Shown: piece by piece, positions 22,085-30,760 of the stretch | Layout of the letters: each line of letters starts with the position of its first letter | How positions within the stretch are numbered: the first letter of the stretch is position 1 | Assembly (NCBI GenBank): GCA_050012375.1 | Contig: JBEKHH010000008.1 | Span: 1-64,000 of the forward strand | Reading direction: 5' to 3' | Length of the DNA stretch: 64,000 nt | Source: PALSA-1353 sp050012375 | GTDB taxonomy: Bacteria; Planctomycetota; Phycisphaerae; Tepidisphaerales; Tepidisphaeraceae | The notes under the pieces: generated by a model | Told to the model about the DNA's origin: nothing | Database searches by the model: none | The model's input: only the letters and a program-made list of their open reading frames with translations | Program-made: the position numbers and the translations under genes

Positions 22085-25030
22085 ATGACCTCCGCTGAAA
22101 TCCGCCAGCAGTTTCTCGACTTCTTCATAAGGAAGCACGGCCACACGTTCGTCCCGTCGTCGCCGGTCGTTCCGCTGGACGATCCCACGCTCCTCTTCGC
22201 CAACGCGGGGATGAATCAGTTCAAGCCGGTTTTCCTCGGCCAGGAAAAACACGCCTACACCCGCGCCGCCAACACCCAGAAATGCATCCGCGCCGGCGGC
22301 AAGCACAACGATCTCGACGACGTCGGCCGCAGCCGCCGGCATCACACGTTTTTCGAAATGCTCGGCAACTGGAGCTTCGGCGATTATTTCAAGGCCGGCG
22401 CGATCGAAATGGCCTGGGAACTGCTGACGAAAGTCTGGAAACTCGATCCCACCCGCCTGCACGTAAGCTGCTACGAAGGCGACGAGAAAAACGGAGTCCC
22501 GCGCGACACCGAAGCCGCCGAGCTATGGAAGCAAATCGCCGGCATGCCCGAGGATCACATTCACTATTTTCGCAGCGACAATTTCTGGCTGATGGGCGAC
22601 ACCGGCCCCTGCGGCCCCTGCACCGAAATCTTCATCGACCGCACCCCCGACCTATCCGGCTCAAGCAAGATCAACGGCGACGATCCGCGCGTCATGGAAA
22701 TCTGGAATCTCGTTTTCATCCAATTCAACCGCGACGCGGGCGGCAAGCTGACGCCGCTTCCCGCCAAACACGTTGACACGGGCATGGGATTTGAGCGGAT
22801 ATGCCAGGTTTTGCAGAACAAGCACGACAATTACGCCATCGATCTTTGGACGCCGTATTTCGATCGGATCTCTGAAATTTCAAATTTGAAATATACAGGC
22901 AAATTCCCGCCAACTAACGTTCCGGACCGCGAGCTTGAAGCGGCCGACGAGCAGCTTCGCCATGACATCGCCTTCCGCGTGGTCGCCGATCACGCTCGTT
23001 GCCTGACATTCGCGCTTACCGATGGGGCCGTTCCAAGCAACGAAGGCCGCGGATATGTGCTGCGACGAATCCTGCGCCGCGCCGTCCGCTTCGGCCGCCA
23101 GCAGCTTGGGCTGACCGAGCCGTTCCTTCATCAACTCGTTCCGATCGTCGTCGATTCAATGGGCGCGGCTTTTCCGGAATTGAAACGGAATCCGAATCAT
23201 GTCATTGAGCTGATCAAAGGCGAGGAAATATCCTTCAGCCGCACCCTCGATCGCGGAATACAGCTTTTTGAAGAAGCATCCGCCGCCGGCTCCATTTCAG
23301 CCGCCGAGGCCTTCAAACTCCACGACACCTACGGCTTTCCCATCGACCTGACACGCATCATGGCCGAGGAGCGCGGGATGACGGTGGACACCGCCGGCTA
23401 CGAAAAACTGATGGAGCAGGCCCGCGAACTCGCCCGCGCCGGCGGCAAGTCGCAGGATTCCCGGCCGACGGATTTGTCCCCGGATGCGATGTCCAAACTG
23501 TCGCAAAGCGGCGTGAAGCCCACCGACGATCAGCCCAAGTTTTCACACGAACTGATCCAAGCCAAAGTCCTGGCGATTTGGAACGGAACCGATCTGGCCT
23601 TGTCGCCAGCGACGAGTTTCGAGAGCGAGGAATTGGCCGTCATTCTGGATCGCACCAATTTCTACGCCGAGATGGGCGGCCAGGTCGGCGACAGCGGCGA
23701 GCTGAAAACTGCGCCCCTATTCCCCTCTCCCGGTACTCCGGGAGAGGGCCAGGGTGATGGTTTGCAGCCTGATTCCCACATTGCCCTCACCCCATCCCTC
23801 TCCCGGAGTACCGGGCGAGGGGGAATAGGGATATTCGACGTCCAAAACACCAAATCGGTCGGCGGTTACATCCTGCACATCGGCCGGCTCCGCAGCGGAA
23901 AAATCAGCGTCGGCGATGCCGTTACCGCTACTGTTTCCGCCGCCCGAGCGAACACCGAAAAAAATCACACCGGCACGCATCTGGCCAACTGGGCCTTGCG
24001 CCAAACCCTCGGCGACGGCGTGCAGCAAAAAGGCTCGCTGGTCGATCCCGAAAAGCTCCGTTTCGATTTCTCCCATCCCAAGGCCATGAGCGAAGACGAA
24101 ATCGCCGGCGTGGAGAAACTGGTTGGCGAGGCGATTGCCGATAAACTGCCCGTCTACGCCCAGGAAGCGCCGCAGGATCAGGCGCTCAAGATCAACGGCC
24201 TGCGGGCTGTCTTTGGCGAGAAATATCCCTCTGTCGTTCGTGTCGTTTCCATCGGGGCGCCCGTCAACGATCTCCTGGCCGATCCCAGCGATTCCAAATG
24301 GCGGGAGTTCTCCATCGAATTCTGCGGCGGCACGCATTTGGCCAGTTCCGACCAGATCGGCCGATTCGCCATCACCGCCGAGGAATCCGTCAGCAAAGGC
24401 ATTCGCCGGATCGTCGCCCTCACCGGCGAGGCGGCGATGGCCGTCGAGTCGGCTGCCGCCAAACTGGATGGCATTCTCGCCCGCAAGACGTCAGACGCCG
24501 ATCTGCCCGCGACGATCGCCGAATTGCAGGTCGCCGCGGCGACTGGGCTTCCCCTGCGAGCCAAGCGCCGCGCCCAGGCCGCCATTCTCGAGCTTCAGGC
24601 CCGGCACCGAGCGTTTGAAAAGTCGAATCGCGCCCAATCCTCCGGCGGGGGAGTGGACGCCATCAAAATCGCCTCCGACATGCTCGCCCAGGCCGGCCCG
24701 ATCGCCGGCGGCAAGCTGATCGTCGGCCAAATCCCCGGCGCGACCGACGACCAGCTTCGCTCGGCCATCGATTCTCTTCGCAAGAAATCTCCCACCCATG
24801 CCATTCTTTTGGCGACCGCCGACGATCAGAAAGTGACATTCGTCGCAGCCGTCAGCGATGACGTGATCGCCAAGGGCCTGAAGGCGGGCGATTGGGTGAA
24901 GCAGGTTGCCGCGGTAACGGGCGGCGGCGGCGGGGGGCGTCCGCAAATGGCCCAGGGCAGCGGCAAAGACCCGTCAAAAATTCCCGCCGCCATCGATCTC
25001 GCCCGAACTATCGCCGCCAAATTCGCTTAA
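22085..25030 (+). CDS. alaS: Alanyl-tRNA synthetase with in-frame palindromic insertion
   Basis: Alanyl-tRNA synthetase of 981 residues, about 100 longer than usual. The catalytic domain has FANAGMNQFKPVFLG, TFFEMLGNWSFGDYF and RGYVLRRILRRAVRFG. The editing domain has the zinc site HTGTH (His628, His632) with Cys747 and His751 in FCGGTHL. The C-terminal C-Ala domain ends in a Gly-rich GGGGGGRPQMAQGSG. Two repeat-derived segments are translated: about 39 residues (544-582, PLFPSPGTPGEGQG to STGRGGIG) from the inverted repeat 23715-23830, placed between GQVGDSGELKTA and IFDVQNTKS, and a short ISEISNLKY from an AT-rich palindrome at 22877-22892. Both keep the frame and lie outside catalytic motifs, so the enzyme should be active. 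Confidence 0.95.
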   Translation: MTSAEIRQQFLDFFIRKHGHTFVPSSPVVPLDDPTLLFANAGMNQFKPVFLGQEKHAYTRAANTQKCIRAGGKHNDLDDVGRSRRHHTFFEMLGNWSFGDYFKAGAIEMAWELLTKVWKLDPTRLHVSCYEGDEKNGVPRDTEAAELWKQIAGMPEDHIHYFRSDNFWLMGDTGPCGPCTEIFIDRTPDLSGSSKINGDDPRVMEIWNLVFIQFNRDAGGKLTPLPAKHVDTGMGFERICQVLQNKHDNYAIDLWTPYFDRISEISNLKYTGKFPPTNVPDRELEAADEQLRHDIAFRVVADHARCLTFALTDGAVPSNEGRGYVLRRILRRAVRFGRQQLGLTEPFLHQLVPIVVDSMGAAFPELKRNPNHVIELIKGEEISFSRTLDRGIQLFEEASAAGSISAAEAFKLHDTYGFPIDLTRIMAEERGMTVDTAGYEKLMEQARELARAGGKSQDSRPTDLSPDAMSKLSQSGVKPTDDQPKFSHELIQAKVLAIWNGTDLALSPATSFESEELAVILDRTNFYAEMGGQVGDSGELKTAPLFPSPGTPGEGQGDGLQPDSHIALTPSLSRSTGRGGIGIFDVQNTKSVGGYILHIGRLRSGKISVGDAVTATVSAARANTEKNHTGTHLANWALRQTLGDGVQQKGSLVDPEKLRFDFSHPKAMSEDEIAGVEKLVGEAIADKLPVYAQEAPQDQALKINGLRAVFGEKYPSVVRVVSIGAPVNDLLADPSDSKWREFSIEFCGGTHLASSDQIGRFAITAEESVSKGIRRIVALTGEAAMAVESAAAKLDGILARKTSDADLPATIAELQVAAATGLPLRAKRRAQAAILELQARHRAFEKSNRAQSSGGGVDAIKIASDMLAQAGPIAGGKLIVGQIPGATDDQLRSAIDSLRKKSPTHAILLATADDQKVTFVAAVSDDVIAKGLKAGDWVKQVAAVTGGGGGGRPQMAQGSGKDPSKIPAAIDLARTIAAKFA
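22877..22892. repeat. Palindrome ATTTCAAATTTGAAAT inside alaS
   Basis: A 16-bp perfect AT-rich palindrome embedded in the GC-rich alaS coding sequence. The same phrase family (CTGAAATTT...TTTGAAAT) occurs between genes at 10535-10555 and 30772-30785. Confidence 0.7.
23715..23830. repeat. 116-bp inverted repeat inserted in frame within alaS
   Basis: The left arm (CCCTATTCCCCTCTCCCGGT...) and the right arm (...CCGGGCGAGGGGGAATAGGG) pair over about 47 bases, with an internal palindrome CTCCCGGTACTCCGGGAG. It is translated in the alaS frame without a stop. The GGAGAGGG/CCCTCTCC phrase is typical of intergenic repeats, not of alanyl-tRNA synthetases. Confidence 0.93.
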
Positions 25031-25106
25031 AACGCGCGTCGTCGTGGGCACGTCGAACGGCTTGCAGGCCCCACGGGTTTGCTCACAATAACGGACGGTT
25101 GAGGCC

Positions 25107-27335
25107 ATGACACAGTCGAGTCTTTTGCCTCCTGTTACGAACCTGCAGGCATTGCCGGCCGTTGCGGCGCAGGGAACGAACAAGCTGCGAAGGTATCCGT
25201 GGGCGCTGCTCGCGCTCACAGCCTTGTCCGGTCTGCTCTGCTTCAACCGGCTTTCCGTTTCCCCGCCGCGGATCGACGAATGTTTCACCTACTGGCGGGT
25301 CTGCGGAAACCTCGATCAGTTGCTTGACACGCTCCGCAATGACGCGTTCATGCCGCTGCATTATGAACTGCTCAACTGGATCGGACAGGGGTTTCCTCTC
25401 GGCGGCGGCGTTCATTTGGTTCCTGGCGGAATAATGCTCACGCCGGCTGCGCTGCGATTCTTTCCCGCGCTGTGCGGGACGCTCATGACGCCGGTGATGT
25501 ATTTTCTGGCCCGGCAAATGTTCACCCGCCGCACCGCACTGATCGCGGCGGCGTTCATCGCCTGCTCGGCCTATGGCCTGTTCTTTTCGCGCGATGCGAA
25601 GATGTACGCGCCGGCCTGGATGCTGGAGACGCTCACCATTGCCTGCCTTTTGTGGTGGATTCGCACCTGGCGCCGCATCGCCTGGCTCTGTTGGATCGCC
25701 GCCGGCATCGCCGCGGGCGGATTTCACGTCATCACGCTCCTGCTGCTGCCGCTGGCGCCGCTTTATTTTATTTCCATGGGACGGTTTTCCGGCTGGCGAA
25801 TTCCATCGCTGGTCATCGGTATGGCGATGATCGCCCTTGGCCCAGCGGTCTACCACGGAGTCTTTAATCGTTGGACGCAGAACACCGGCGGACTTTTGCC
25901 CGGCGTGGTCGGCGAGCCGGCGCCGGACGCAAAATGGCGATTGAGCGGCCTGAACTGGATCCAGCCGGCCGACGATTCCGTCGGATTGCCGTTTGAAGCG
26001 CTCAACAACTACCTCAGCGGTTATGACTGGTCGACCTTCAGTGACCTGGCCGATCCACCGCCTCTGCTTAAAAGGTTCGGCGGCACGATGATTGCCCTGG
26101 CGGGTGTCACATACGGTTTACTGATCTTCGGCGCACTGCCCTGGCCGCATCATCGGCGCTGCCGCGTGGACGATGCCAGGCCCGAGCAGTGGTGGCGTGC
26201 GCTGCTATGGCTCATGCTTTGGTTGGTCTTGCCGGTTTACGGCTTCTTTTATTGCCGTTCCGTGGACAATTTCAGCTCGCCGGTGGTGTGGCTCACTTGG
26301 CTGTCCGATGTGATTGGCCCGCACCGGCTGGTTGCGGCTTTGGGTGCGGTTGCCATCGCGGCCGGGTTGAATCGCTGGCCGCGCGTTGCCAAGTTTATCG
26401 CCGTTCCACTGCATCTGCTCGCTGTCGCGGCGGTGATTCAAACGGCGCGGAACCGTCTGGATTGGGTGGACTATGCCGGTTTTCCGGTGACCCGAATCGC
26501 GCTGGCGATGTTCATCCCCGCGCTGCTCTTCCATTACGCCGGCAGTAGTTTCCGTGAGCGCGGCCGGCAACTGCTTCGCCTGGTCGCCGTCGTGGCGGTG
26601 GTCTTAGCGCTGTGTGAGGCAGCCGCCCATCTATGGCCATGGCTGCATGACGTTTCCATGCGCAAGCACCCGGAACTTCCCTGGCAATCGATCTGGCACA
26701 TCCGCTACGTGGCGATTGTACTGCCGGCCGTCTGGCTCGCCGCGGCGGCGCTGATCGCCCGGTTGCCCAATCGGTTCGTGCGGGTAGCGGCGGTGCTGAT
26801 GATCTGCTCTTACAACCTCGCCAATGGACTGGCGCGCCAATACATCCAACAAGAGATTCCCCTCGACCGCGCAATGGCCGACATGTTTCAGTCCCAACCC
26901 CATTCGGACGTGCGAACCTATTTTGAATTGCACGCGCTCATGGACAACATTTTCTATCGGCCGCTGGCGTCCTATAGCGCGTGCATGGTTGCGGGGCTTC
27001 GGCCTACGCCGGCGGAGTTTAGGACCGGCAACACATGGCCATTCCAATGGGGGCGCGTCGCCGCCGAGTTCAAAAATCACTGCATTTACAATCCGTCCAT
27101 CTCTTCCGAACAGTTGCGCCACGACATCGCTGCCAGCCCGCAAGTGACGCGAGTGATTGTGTGGGAAATCGACGCCTGGCCACGCCTTTCTGTCTGGCCG
27201 ATTGGCGAGGTCGCCGCAGACGGACTTGGCGACGGCTGGGTGCTTGCGTCGGACGAACGGATCGTTGCCCATTCGTATTGGACTTGGAGGGATGAGTGGG
27301 TGCTCCGCCGGCGGGAGTTCCACCGGAAATCGTGA
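25107..27335 (+). CDS. GT-C family membrane glycosyltransferase-like protein (GT39/ArnT type)
   Basis: Polytopic membrane protein of 742 residues. An acidic motif follows the first helix (SPPRIDECFTYWR), as in GT-C enzymes that use lipid-linked sugars. ALRFFPALCGTLMTPVMYFL and then FSRDAKMYAPAWMLETLTIA correspond to the conserved PMT_2-like helix pair. About 10-12 membrane segments are followed by a soluble C-terminal part of about 170 residues. Such proteins transfer sugars from polyprenyl-phosphate donors to protein or lipid A on the periplasmic side. The donor and acceptor cannot be told. Two further GT-C-like proteins in the window (33738 and 59251) share the layout. Confidence 0.72.
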   Translation: MTQSSLLPPVTNLQALPAVAAQGTNKLRRYPWALLALTALSGLLCFNRLSVSPPRIDECFTYWRVCGNLDQLLDTLRNDAFMPLHYELLNWIGQGFPLGGGVHLVPGGIMLTPAALRFFPALCGTLMTPVMYFLARQMFTRRTALIAAAFIACSAYGLFFSRDAKMYAPAWMLETLTIACLLWWIRTWRRIAWLCWIAAGIAAGGFHVITLLLLPLAPLYFISMGRFSGWRIPSLVIGMAMIALGPAVYHGVFNRWTQNTGGLLPGVVGEPAPDAKWRLSGLNWIQPADDSVGLPFEALNNYLSGYDWSTFSDLADPPPLLKRFGGTMIALAGVTYGLLIFGALPWPHHRRCRVDDARPEQWWRALLWLMLWLVLPVYGFFYCRSVDNFSSPVVWLTWLSDVIGPHRLVAALGAVAIAAGLNRWPRVAKFIAVPLHLLAVAAVIQTARNRLDWVDYAGFPVTRIALAMFIPALLFHYAGSSFRERGRQLLRLVAVVAVVLALCEAAAHLWPWLHDVSMRKHPELPWQSIWHIRYVAIVLPAVWLAAAALIARLPNRFVRVAAVLMICSYNLANGLARQYIQQEIPLDRAMADMFQSQPHSDVRTYFELHALMDNIFYRPLASYSACMVAGLRPTPAEFRTGNTWPFQWGRVAAEFKNHCIYNPSISSEQLRHDIAASPQVTRVIVWEIDAWPRLSVWPIGEVAADGLGDGWVLASDERIVAHSYWTWRDEWVLRRREFHRKS

Positions 27336-27434
27336 GGGTGGGGTCGTTGGCAGTCTTTGGGCCCAGAGGGTGAAAGGAGGCCGCGGAAGGCCTAAACGCC
27401 GCCCGCGCACCGCAAGTGGCTATTTCGCCGCGTC

Positions 27435-27463
27435 TTGACAGAATCCATGGGTGCAAATAACGT
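27435..27463 (+). promoter_or_regulatory. Candidate sigma-70-type promoter for the rpmF-fab operon
   Basis: TTGACA at 27435-27440, a 17-base spacer and TAACGT at 27458-27463. The -35 is a perfect consensus match; the -10 is weak. It lies about 110 bases before rpmF, with nothing else between except a hairpin. Confidence 0.5.
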
Positions 27464-27475
27464 ACCGCTCGCATA

Positions 27476-27511
27476 CCGCGGCGGGCAAACATCCCGCCGT
27501 GGCTTTTTATT
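27476..27511 (+). terminator. Hairpin plus T-run in the rpmF leader (attenuator-like)
   Basis: CCGCGGCGGG (27476-27485) pairs with CCCGCCGTGG (27493-27502), one mismatch, loop of seven, followed directly by CTTTTTATT. This has the form of an intrinsic terminator. It lies between the candidate promoter and rpmF, so it would either end transcription arriving from upstream or attenuate the fab operon. Confidence 0.65.
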
Positions 27512-27545
27512 AGCGGACGCATTAGTATTTGTCAGGAGTTCGTCC

Positions 27546-27731
27546 ATGCAGCCGGTCATGAAAATCAGCAAATCCCGCAAGCGCAAACGTCGCTCGCATC
27601 ACGCCCTGCGACCGATCCACTACGTGCGCTGTCCGCAGTGCTCGAACGCCAAGCTGCCTCATTGCGCCTGCGACAACTGCGGCTACGTCAATCCCAAGCT
27701 GTCGCTGCAGATGGAAAACGAACAGGCCTGA
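27546..27731 (+). CDS. rpmF: 50S ribosomal protein bL32
   Basis: Ribosomal protein of 61 residues. ATG 27546 has AGGAG eight bases upstream and gives the standard start leading into KISKSRKRKRRSHHALRP. A zinc ribbon is formed by CPQC and CDNC (CPQCSNAKLPHCACDNCGY). The rpmF-plsX-fabH order is conserved in many bacteria and ties ribosome production to lipid synthesis. This is the first gene of a seven-gene operon. The upstream YceD gene found in many bacteria is absent here. Confidence 0.95.
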   Translation: MQPVMKISKSRKRKRRSHHALRPIHYVRCPQCSNAKLPHCACDNCGYVNPKLSLQMENEQA

Positions 27732-27768
27732 TTCGTCGTTTGCTCTCGTTGCTGCCCATCGAAGGAGA

Positions 27769-28794
27769 ATGTCGGTGCGAGTTGCGGTCGATGTGATGGG
27801 CGGGGATCATGCACCCGTCGAAATATTGCTGGGATGCTGGCAAGCCACCCCTTTGCTCGATCCCGAGGATACGGTCTTTCTCGTCGGTGACGAACCGGTC
27901 ATTCGCCGCGGGCTGGATGCCTCGCCCCTGAATCCCCAGCAGAAAAAATCCTTTTATGTGATCCCGACCACGCAAGTCATCGCGATGGACGATTCTCCCG
28001 TCGAAGCGGTCCGCAGCAAACCCGACAGCAGCATCAACGTCATGTGCAAGCTCGCCGCCAAGGGCGAGGCCGACGCGGTGATTTCCGCCGGAAACACCGG
28101 CGCCTGCGTCGCCGCCGCCCAGTTGCGGATGCGCCTCCTCCCCGGCGTCAGCCGGCCCGGAATTGCCGTCACCTTGCCCACGTTCCACGGCCCGGTCGTC
28201 ATTTGCGACGTGGGCGCCAACCCCGAGCCAAAGCCCAAGCATATCGAGCAATACGCCATCATGGCCGCCGAGTACGCCAAGGCCATTTGCGGCCGCAAGG
28301 ACCCGCGCGTCGGCCTGCTCAGCATCGGCGAGGAAGACGCCAAGGGAAACACCCTCACGCGCGAAGCCCGCAAGATGATGCGCGATGAGCCGCTGATCAA
28401 TTTCATGGGCAATGTCGAGGGCCGGGACTTGTTCAAGGGCGTCGTTGACGTCGTCGTCTGCGACGGTTTCGTCGGAAATATTGTTTTGAAATTCACCGAA
28501 GGCATGGCCGACGGCCTGTTGCGCACGATCGTCGCCGAGATCCAGGAGGCCGCGCCCCATCTCGTCGAGCAGTTCAACACGATCATGAAAAAGATTTACG
28601 CGACTCACGACTGGCAGGAATACGGCGGCGCGCCGCTGCTGGGGGTTGACGGCTATTTCCTGATATGCCACGGCCGTTCCGAGGCTCGCGCCATCAAAAA
28701 CGCCATCCGCGTCGTGAAGCAGCTCACCGCCAGCCGGATCAACGAGAAAATTGTCGAAACCATCGAAGGTTCGATCCCGGTCATGGAGGAATAG
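27769..28794 (+). CDS. plsX: Phosphate acyltransferase PlsX
   Basis: Protein of 341 residues that converts acyl-ACP to acyl-phosphate, the acyl donor for glycerol-3-phosphate acylation at the membrane. It starts with RVAVDVMGGDHAPVEILLG, the PlsX signature, and continues with DADAVISAGNTGACVA-type sequence (EADAVISAGNTG), CDVGANPEPKPKH, and DGFVGNIVLKFTEG. The length is normal. It lies 37 bases after rpmF and is followed by fabH after a 60-base spacer that carries the GCCGCGACCCAAAGGGG repeat. Confidence 0.96.
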   Translation: MSVRVAVDVMGGDHAPVEILLGCWQATPLLDPEDTVFLVGDEPVIRRGLDASPLNPQQKKSFYVIPTTQVIAMDDSPVEAVRSKPDSSINVMCKLAAKGEADAVISAGNTGACVAAAQLRMRLLPGVSRPGIAVTLPTFHGPVVICDVGANPEPKPKHIEQYAIMAAEYAKAICGRKDPRVGLLSIGEEDAKGNTLTREARKMMRDEPLINFMGNVEGRDLFKGVVDVVVCDGFVGNIVLKFTEGMADGLLRTIVAEIQEAAPHLVEQFNTIMKKIYATHDWQEYGGAPLLGVDGYFLICHGRSEARAIKNAIRVVKQLTASRINEKIVETIEGSIPVMEE

Positions 28795-28827
28795 CGTTTA
28801 GCCGCGACCCAAAGGGGAGCGCGTTTG
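28795..28827. repeat. GTTTAGCCGCGACCCAAAGG-type spacer repeat, copy 1
   Basis: The motif TTTAGCCGCGACCCAAAGG followed by GGAGCGCGTTT starts one base after the plsX stop codon. The same about 30-base motif lies after dapF (54076) and across the stop of the DUF255 gene (62949). It contains a short CGCG...CGCG inverted pair. Confidence 0.85.
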
Positions 28828-28855
28828 CGATTACGTTCCAGAACGCAACAGCCCG

Positions 28856-29842
28856 ATGCAATTATTCTCAGCCATTCTCGCCGGCTTCGGCAGCCAATTG
28901 CCGGAAAAACGGCTCACCAACGACGATCTGTCGAAGATGGTGGATACCAATGACGAATGGATTACCCAGCGCACCGGCATCAAGGAACGCCGAATCGCCT
29001 CCGAGGGCGAAACCACCGCATCTCTTGCCACCGCCGCCGCCCGCAAGGCCATCGCCTCGGCCGGCCTGGAACCCAGCGACATCGAATTGATCATCTGCGC
29101 CACCATCACGCCGGAAATGGTCTTCCCATCAACGGCCTGTTTCGTCGGCGCCGCCCTGGGCTTAAGCGGAACCCCCGCTTTCGATCTATCCGCCGCATGC
29201 AGCGGATTCATCTACGCCTTTGTGACCGGCGCGAACCTCATCATGGCGGGGCAGTACAAAAATGTCCTGGTCATCGGGGCGGAAACCCTCAGCCGGATCA
29301 CGGATTACACCGACCGCTCGAGTTGCATTCTCTTCGGCGACGGGGCGGGAGCGGTTGTGCTGCGCCGTTCCAGCGAGCCCCGCAGGGGCCTGCTCTATTG
29401 CTCGCTCCACGCCGACGGCTCCGGGGCCGATGCCATGAAGTGCATCCCAGGCAGCCGGTTTCCCATCAGCCAGCAGATGATCGCCGATCGCCGGCATTTC
29501 ATGACCATCAAGGGCCGTGAAGTCTACAAGTTTGCCGTCACAAAATTCGAGGAGTTGATCCACGAGGCCATGCGCGCCTGCGAGTTGAGCGCCGATCAGG
29601 TGAAATTGGTCATTCCTCATCAGGTCAACAAGCGCATCATCGACTCGGCCATGGAAAAGCTCGGCCTGCCGCTGGAAAAGGCATTCGTCAACATTGACCG
29701 TTACGGCAACACGTCGGCGGCTTCGATTCCGATCGCCCTGGATGAAGCCCATCGCGCCGGCCGATTCAAGGCGGGCGACGCCGTGATTTTCGTCGCCTTC
29801 GGCGGGGGACTGACCTGGGCCAATGCCGTGGTGAGAATCTAA
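28856..29842 (+). CDS. fabH: 3-oxoacyl-ACP synthase III
   Basis: Ketoacyl synthase III of 328 residues; it condenses acetyl-CoA (or a branched starter) with malonyl-ACP to start fatty-acid synthesis. The Cys-His-Asn triad is visible in DLSAACSGFIYAF, VIPHQVNKRI and RYGNTSAASIP. It starts with LFSAILAGFGSQLPEKRLTN. Length and motifs are typical. It is followed two bases later by fabD, so the two are translationally linked. Starter preference cannot be read from these motifs. Confidence 0.96.
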   Translation: MQLFSAILAGFGSQLPEKRLTNDDLSKMVDTNDEWITQRTGIKERRIASEGETTASLATAAARKAIASAGLEPSDIELIICATITPEMVFPSTACFVGAALGLSGTPAFDLSAACSGFIYAFVTGANLIMAGQYKNVLVIGAETLSRITDYTDRSSCILFGDGAGAVVLRRSSEPRRGLLYCSLHADGSGADAMKCIPGSRFPISQQMIADRRHFMTIKGREVYKFAVTKFEELIHEAMRACELSADQVKLVIPHQVNKRIIDSAMEKLGLPLEKAFVNIDRYGNTSAASIPIALDEAHRAGRFKAGDAVIFVAFGGGLTWANAVVRI

Positions 29843-29844
29843 CC

Positions 29845-30750
29845 GTGGCGGGAAATCTTTACATTCTCTGCCCCGGCCAGGGGGCGCAGGTCGTCGCGAT
29901 GGGCAAAGCCGCCTTCGACGCCTCGCCCGCCGCCCGTGAGGTCTTCCAAACCGCCAACCGCGTGCTGGGTTTCGACTTGGCCGCCCTTTGTTTTTCCGGT
30001 CCCCAGGAGCGTCTTAACCAGACCGACATCAGCCAGCCCGCGATCTACGCGGCAAGCGTCGCCAGCTTCCGGCACGCCATCGAGTCCGGGTTGTTCGACG
30101 CCGCCGTCGTCACCGCTTATGCCGGGCTGAGCCTCGGCGAATACACGGCCCTGCATCTCGCCGGCGTCTTCAGTTTTGAAGACGGCCTGCGGCTGGTCTG
30201 GCTTCGCGGCAAATACATGCAGGAGGCCGCCGTCGCTTCCCCCAGCGGAATGGTCGCCCTGATCGGCGCCGATGAACCGACCGCCCGGCGACTCTGCCGG
30301 CAGGCTGCCGGCGGCGACGTTTTGGTTCCCGCGAATTTCAATGCTCCCGGGCAAATCGTTCTCAGCGGCGCTGCCGCCGCCTGCCAGCGCTTCGTTTCCG
30401 TTGCCGAGGCCGAGGGACTCCGCACCATGCCCCTGGCGGTCGCGGGCGCTTTCCACAGCGCCCTCATGCAAAGCGCCGCCGACAAAATGAATCGCGAATT
30501 GGCCAAGGTTTCCTTCTCCCCCACGGCCAAAACCGTATACTCTAACGTCACGGCCCGGCCGCATGGCGATCCGGAATCCATCAAGCGGCTCCTGGTCGAG
30601 CAGATCGTTTCGCCCGTGCGATGGGAGCAGACCATGCAGGGCCTGCTCGCCGCCGGCGAAGCCCGGTATGTCGAGTTGTCTCCGGGAAGGACGCTCGCCG
30701 GCTTGGCCAAACGAATCAATCGCCGGCTCGTCGTCGAGAGCCTGGGATAG
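29845..30750 (+). CDS. fabD: Malonyl-CoA:ACP transacylase
   Basis: Transacylase of 301 residues, loading malonyl units onto ACP. It starts at GTG 29845 (AGNLYILCPGQGAQ). The GQGAQ oxyanion loop is present, as is the catalytic His in VAGAFHSALM. The nucleophile elbow reads AGLSLGEYTAL rather than GHSLGEYTAL: the Ser is kept but the His just before it is Leu. That variant is unusual compared with E. coli FabD, though it does not remove the nucleophile. The gene sits between fabH and fabG as in the standard cluster; a GC-rich hairpin follows it. Confidence 0.94.
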   Translation: MAGNLYILCPGQGAQVVAMGKAAFDASPAAREVFQTANRVLGFDLAALCFSGPQERLNQTDISQPAIYAASVASFRHAIESGLFDAAVVTAYAGLSLGEYTALHLAGVFSFEDGLRLVWLRGKYMQEAAVASPSGMVALIGADEPTARRLCRQAAGGDVLVPANFNAPGQIVLSGAAAACQRFVSVAEAEGLRTMPLAVAGAFHSALMQSAADKMNRELAKVSFSPTAKTVYSNVTARPHGDPESIKRLLVEQIVSPVRWEQTMQGLLAAGEARYVELSPGRTLAGLAKRINRRLVVESLG

Positions 30751-30760
30751 GAGAAGAGAC

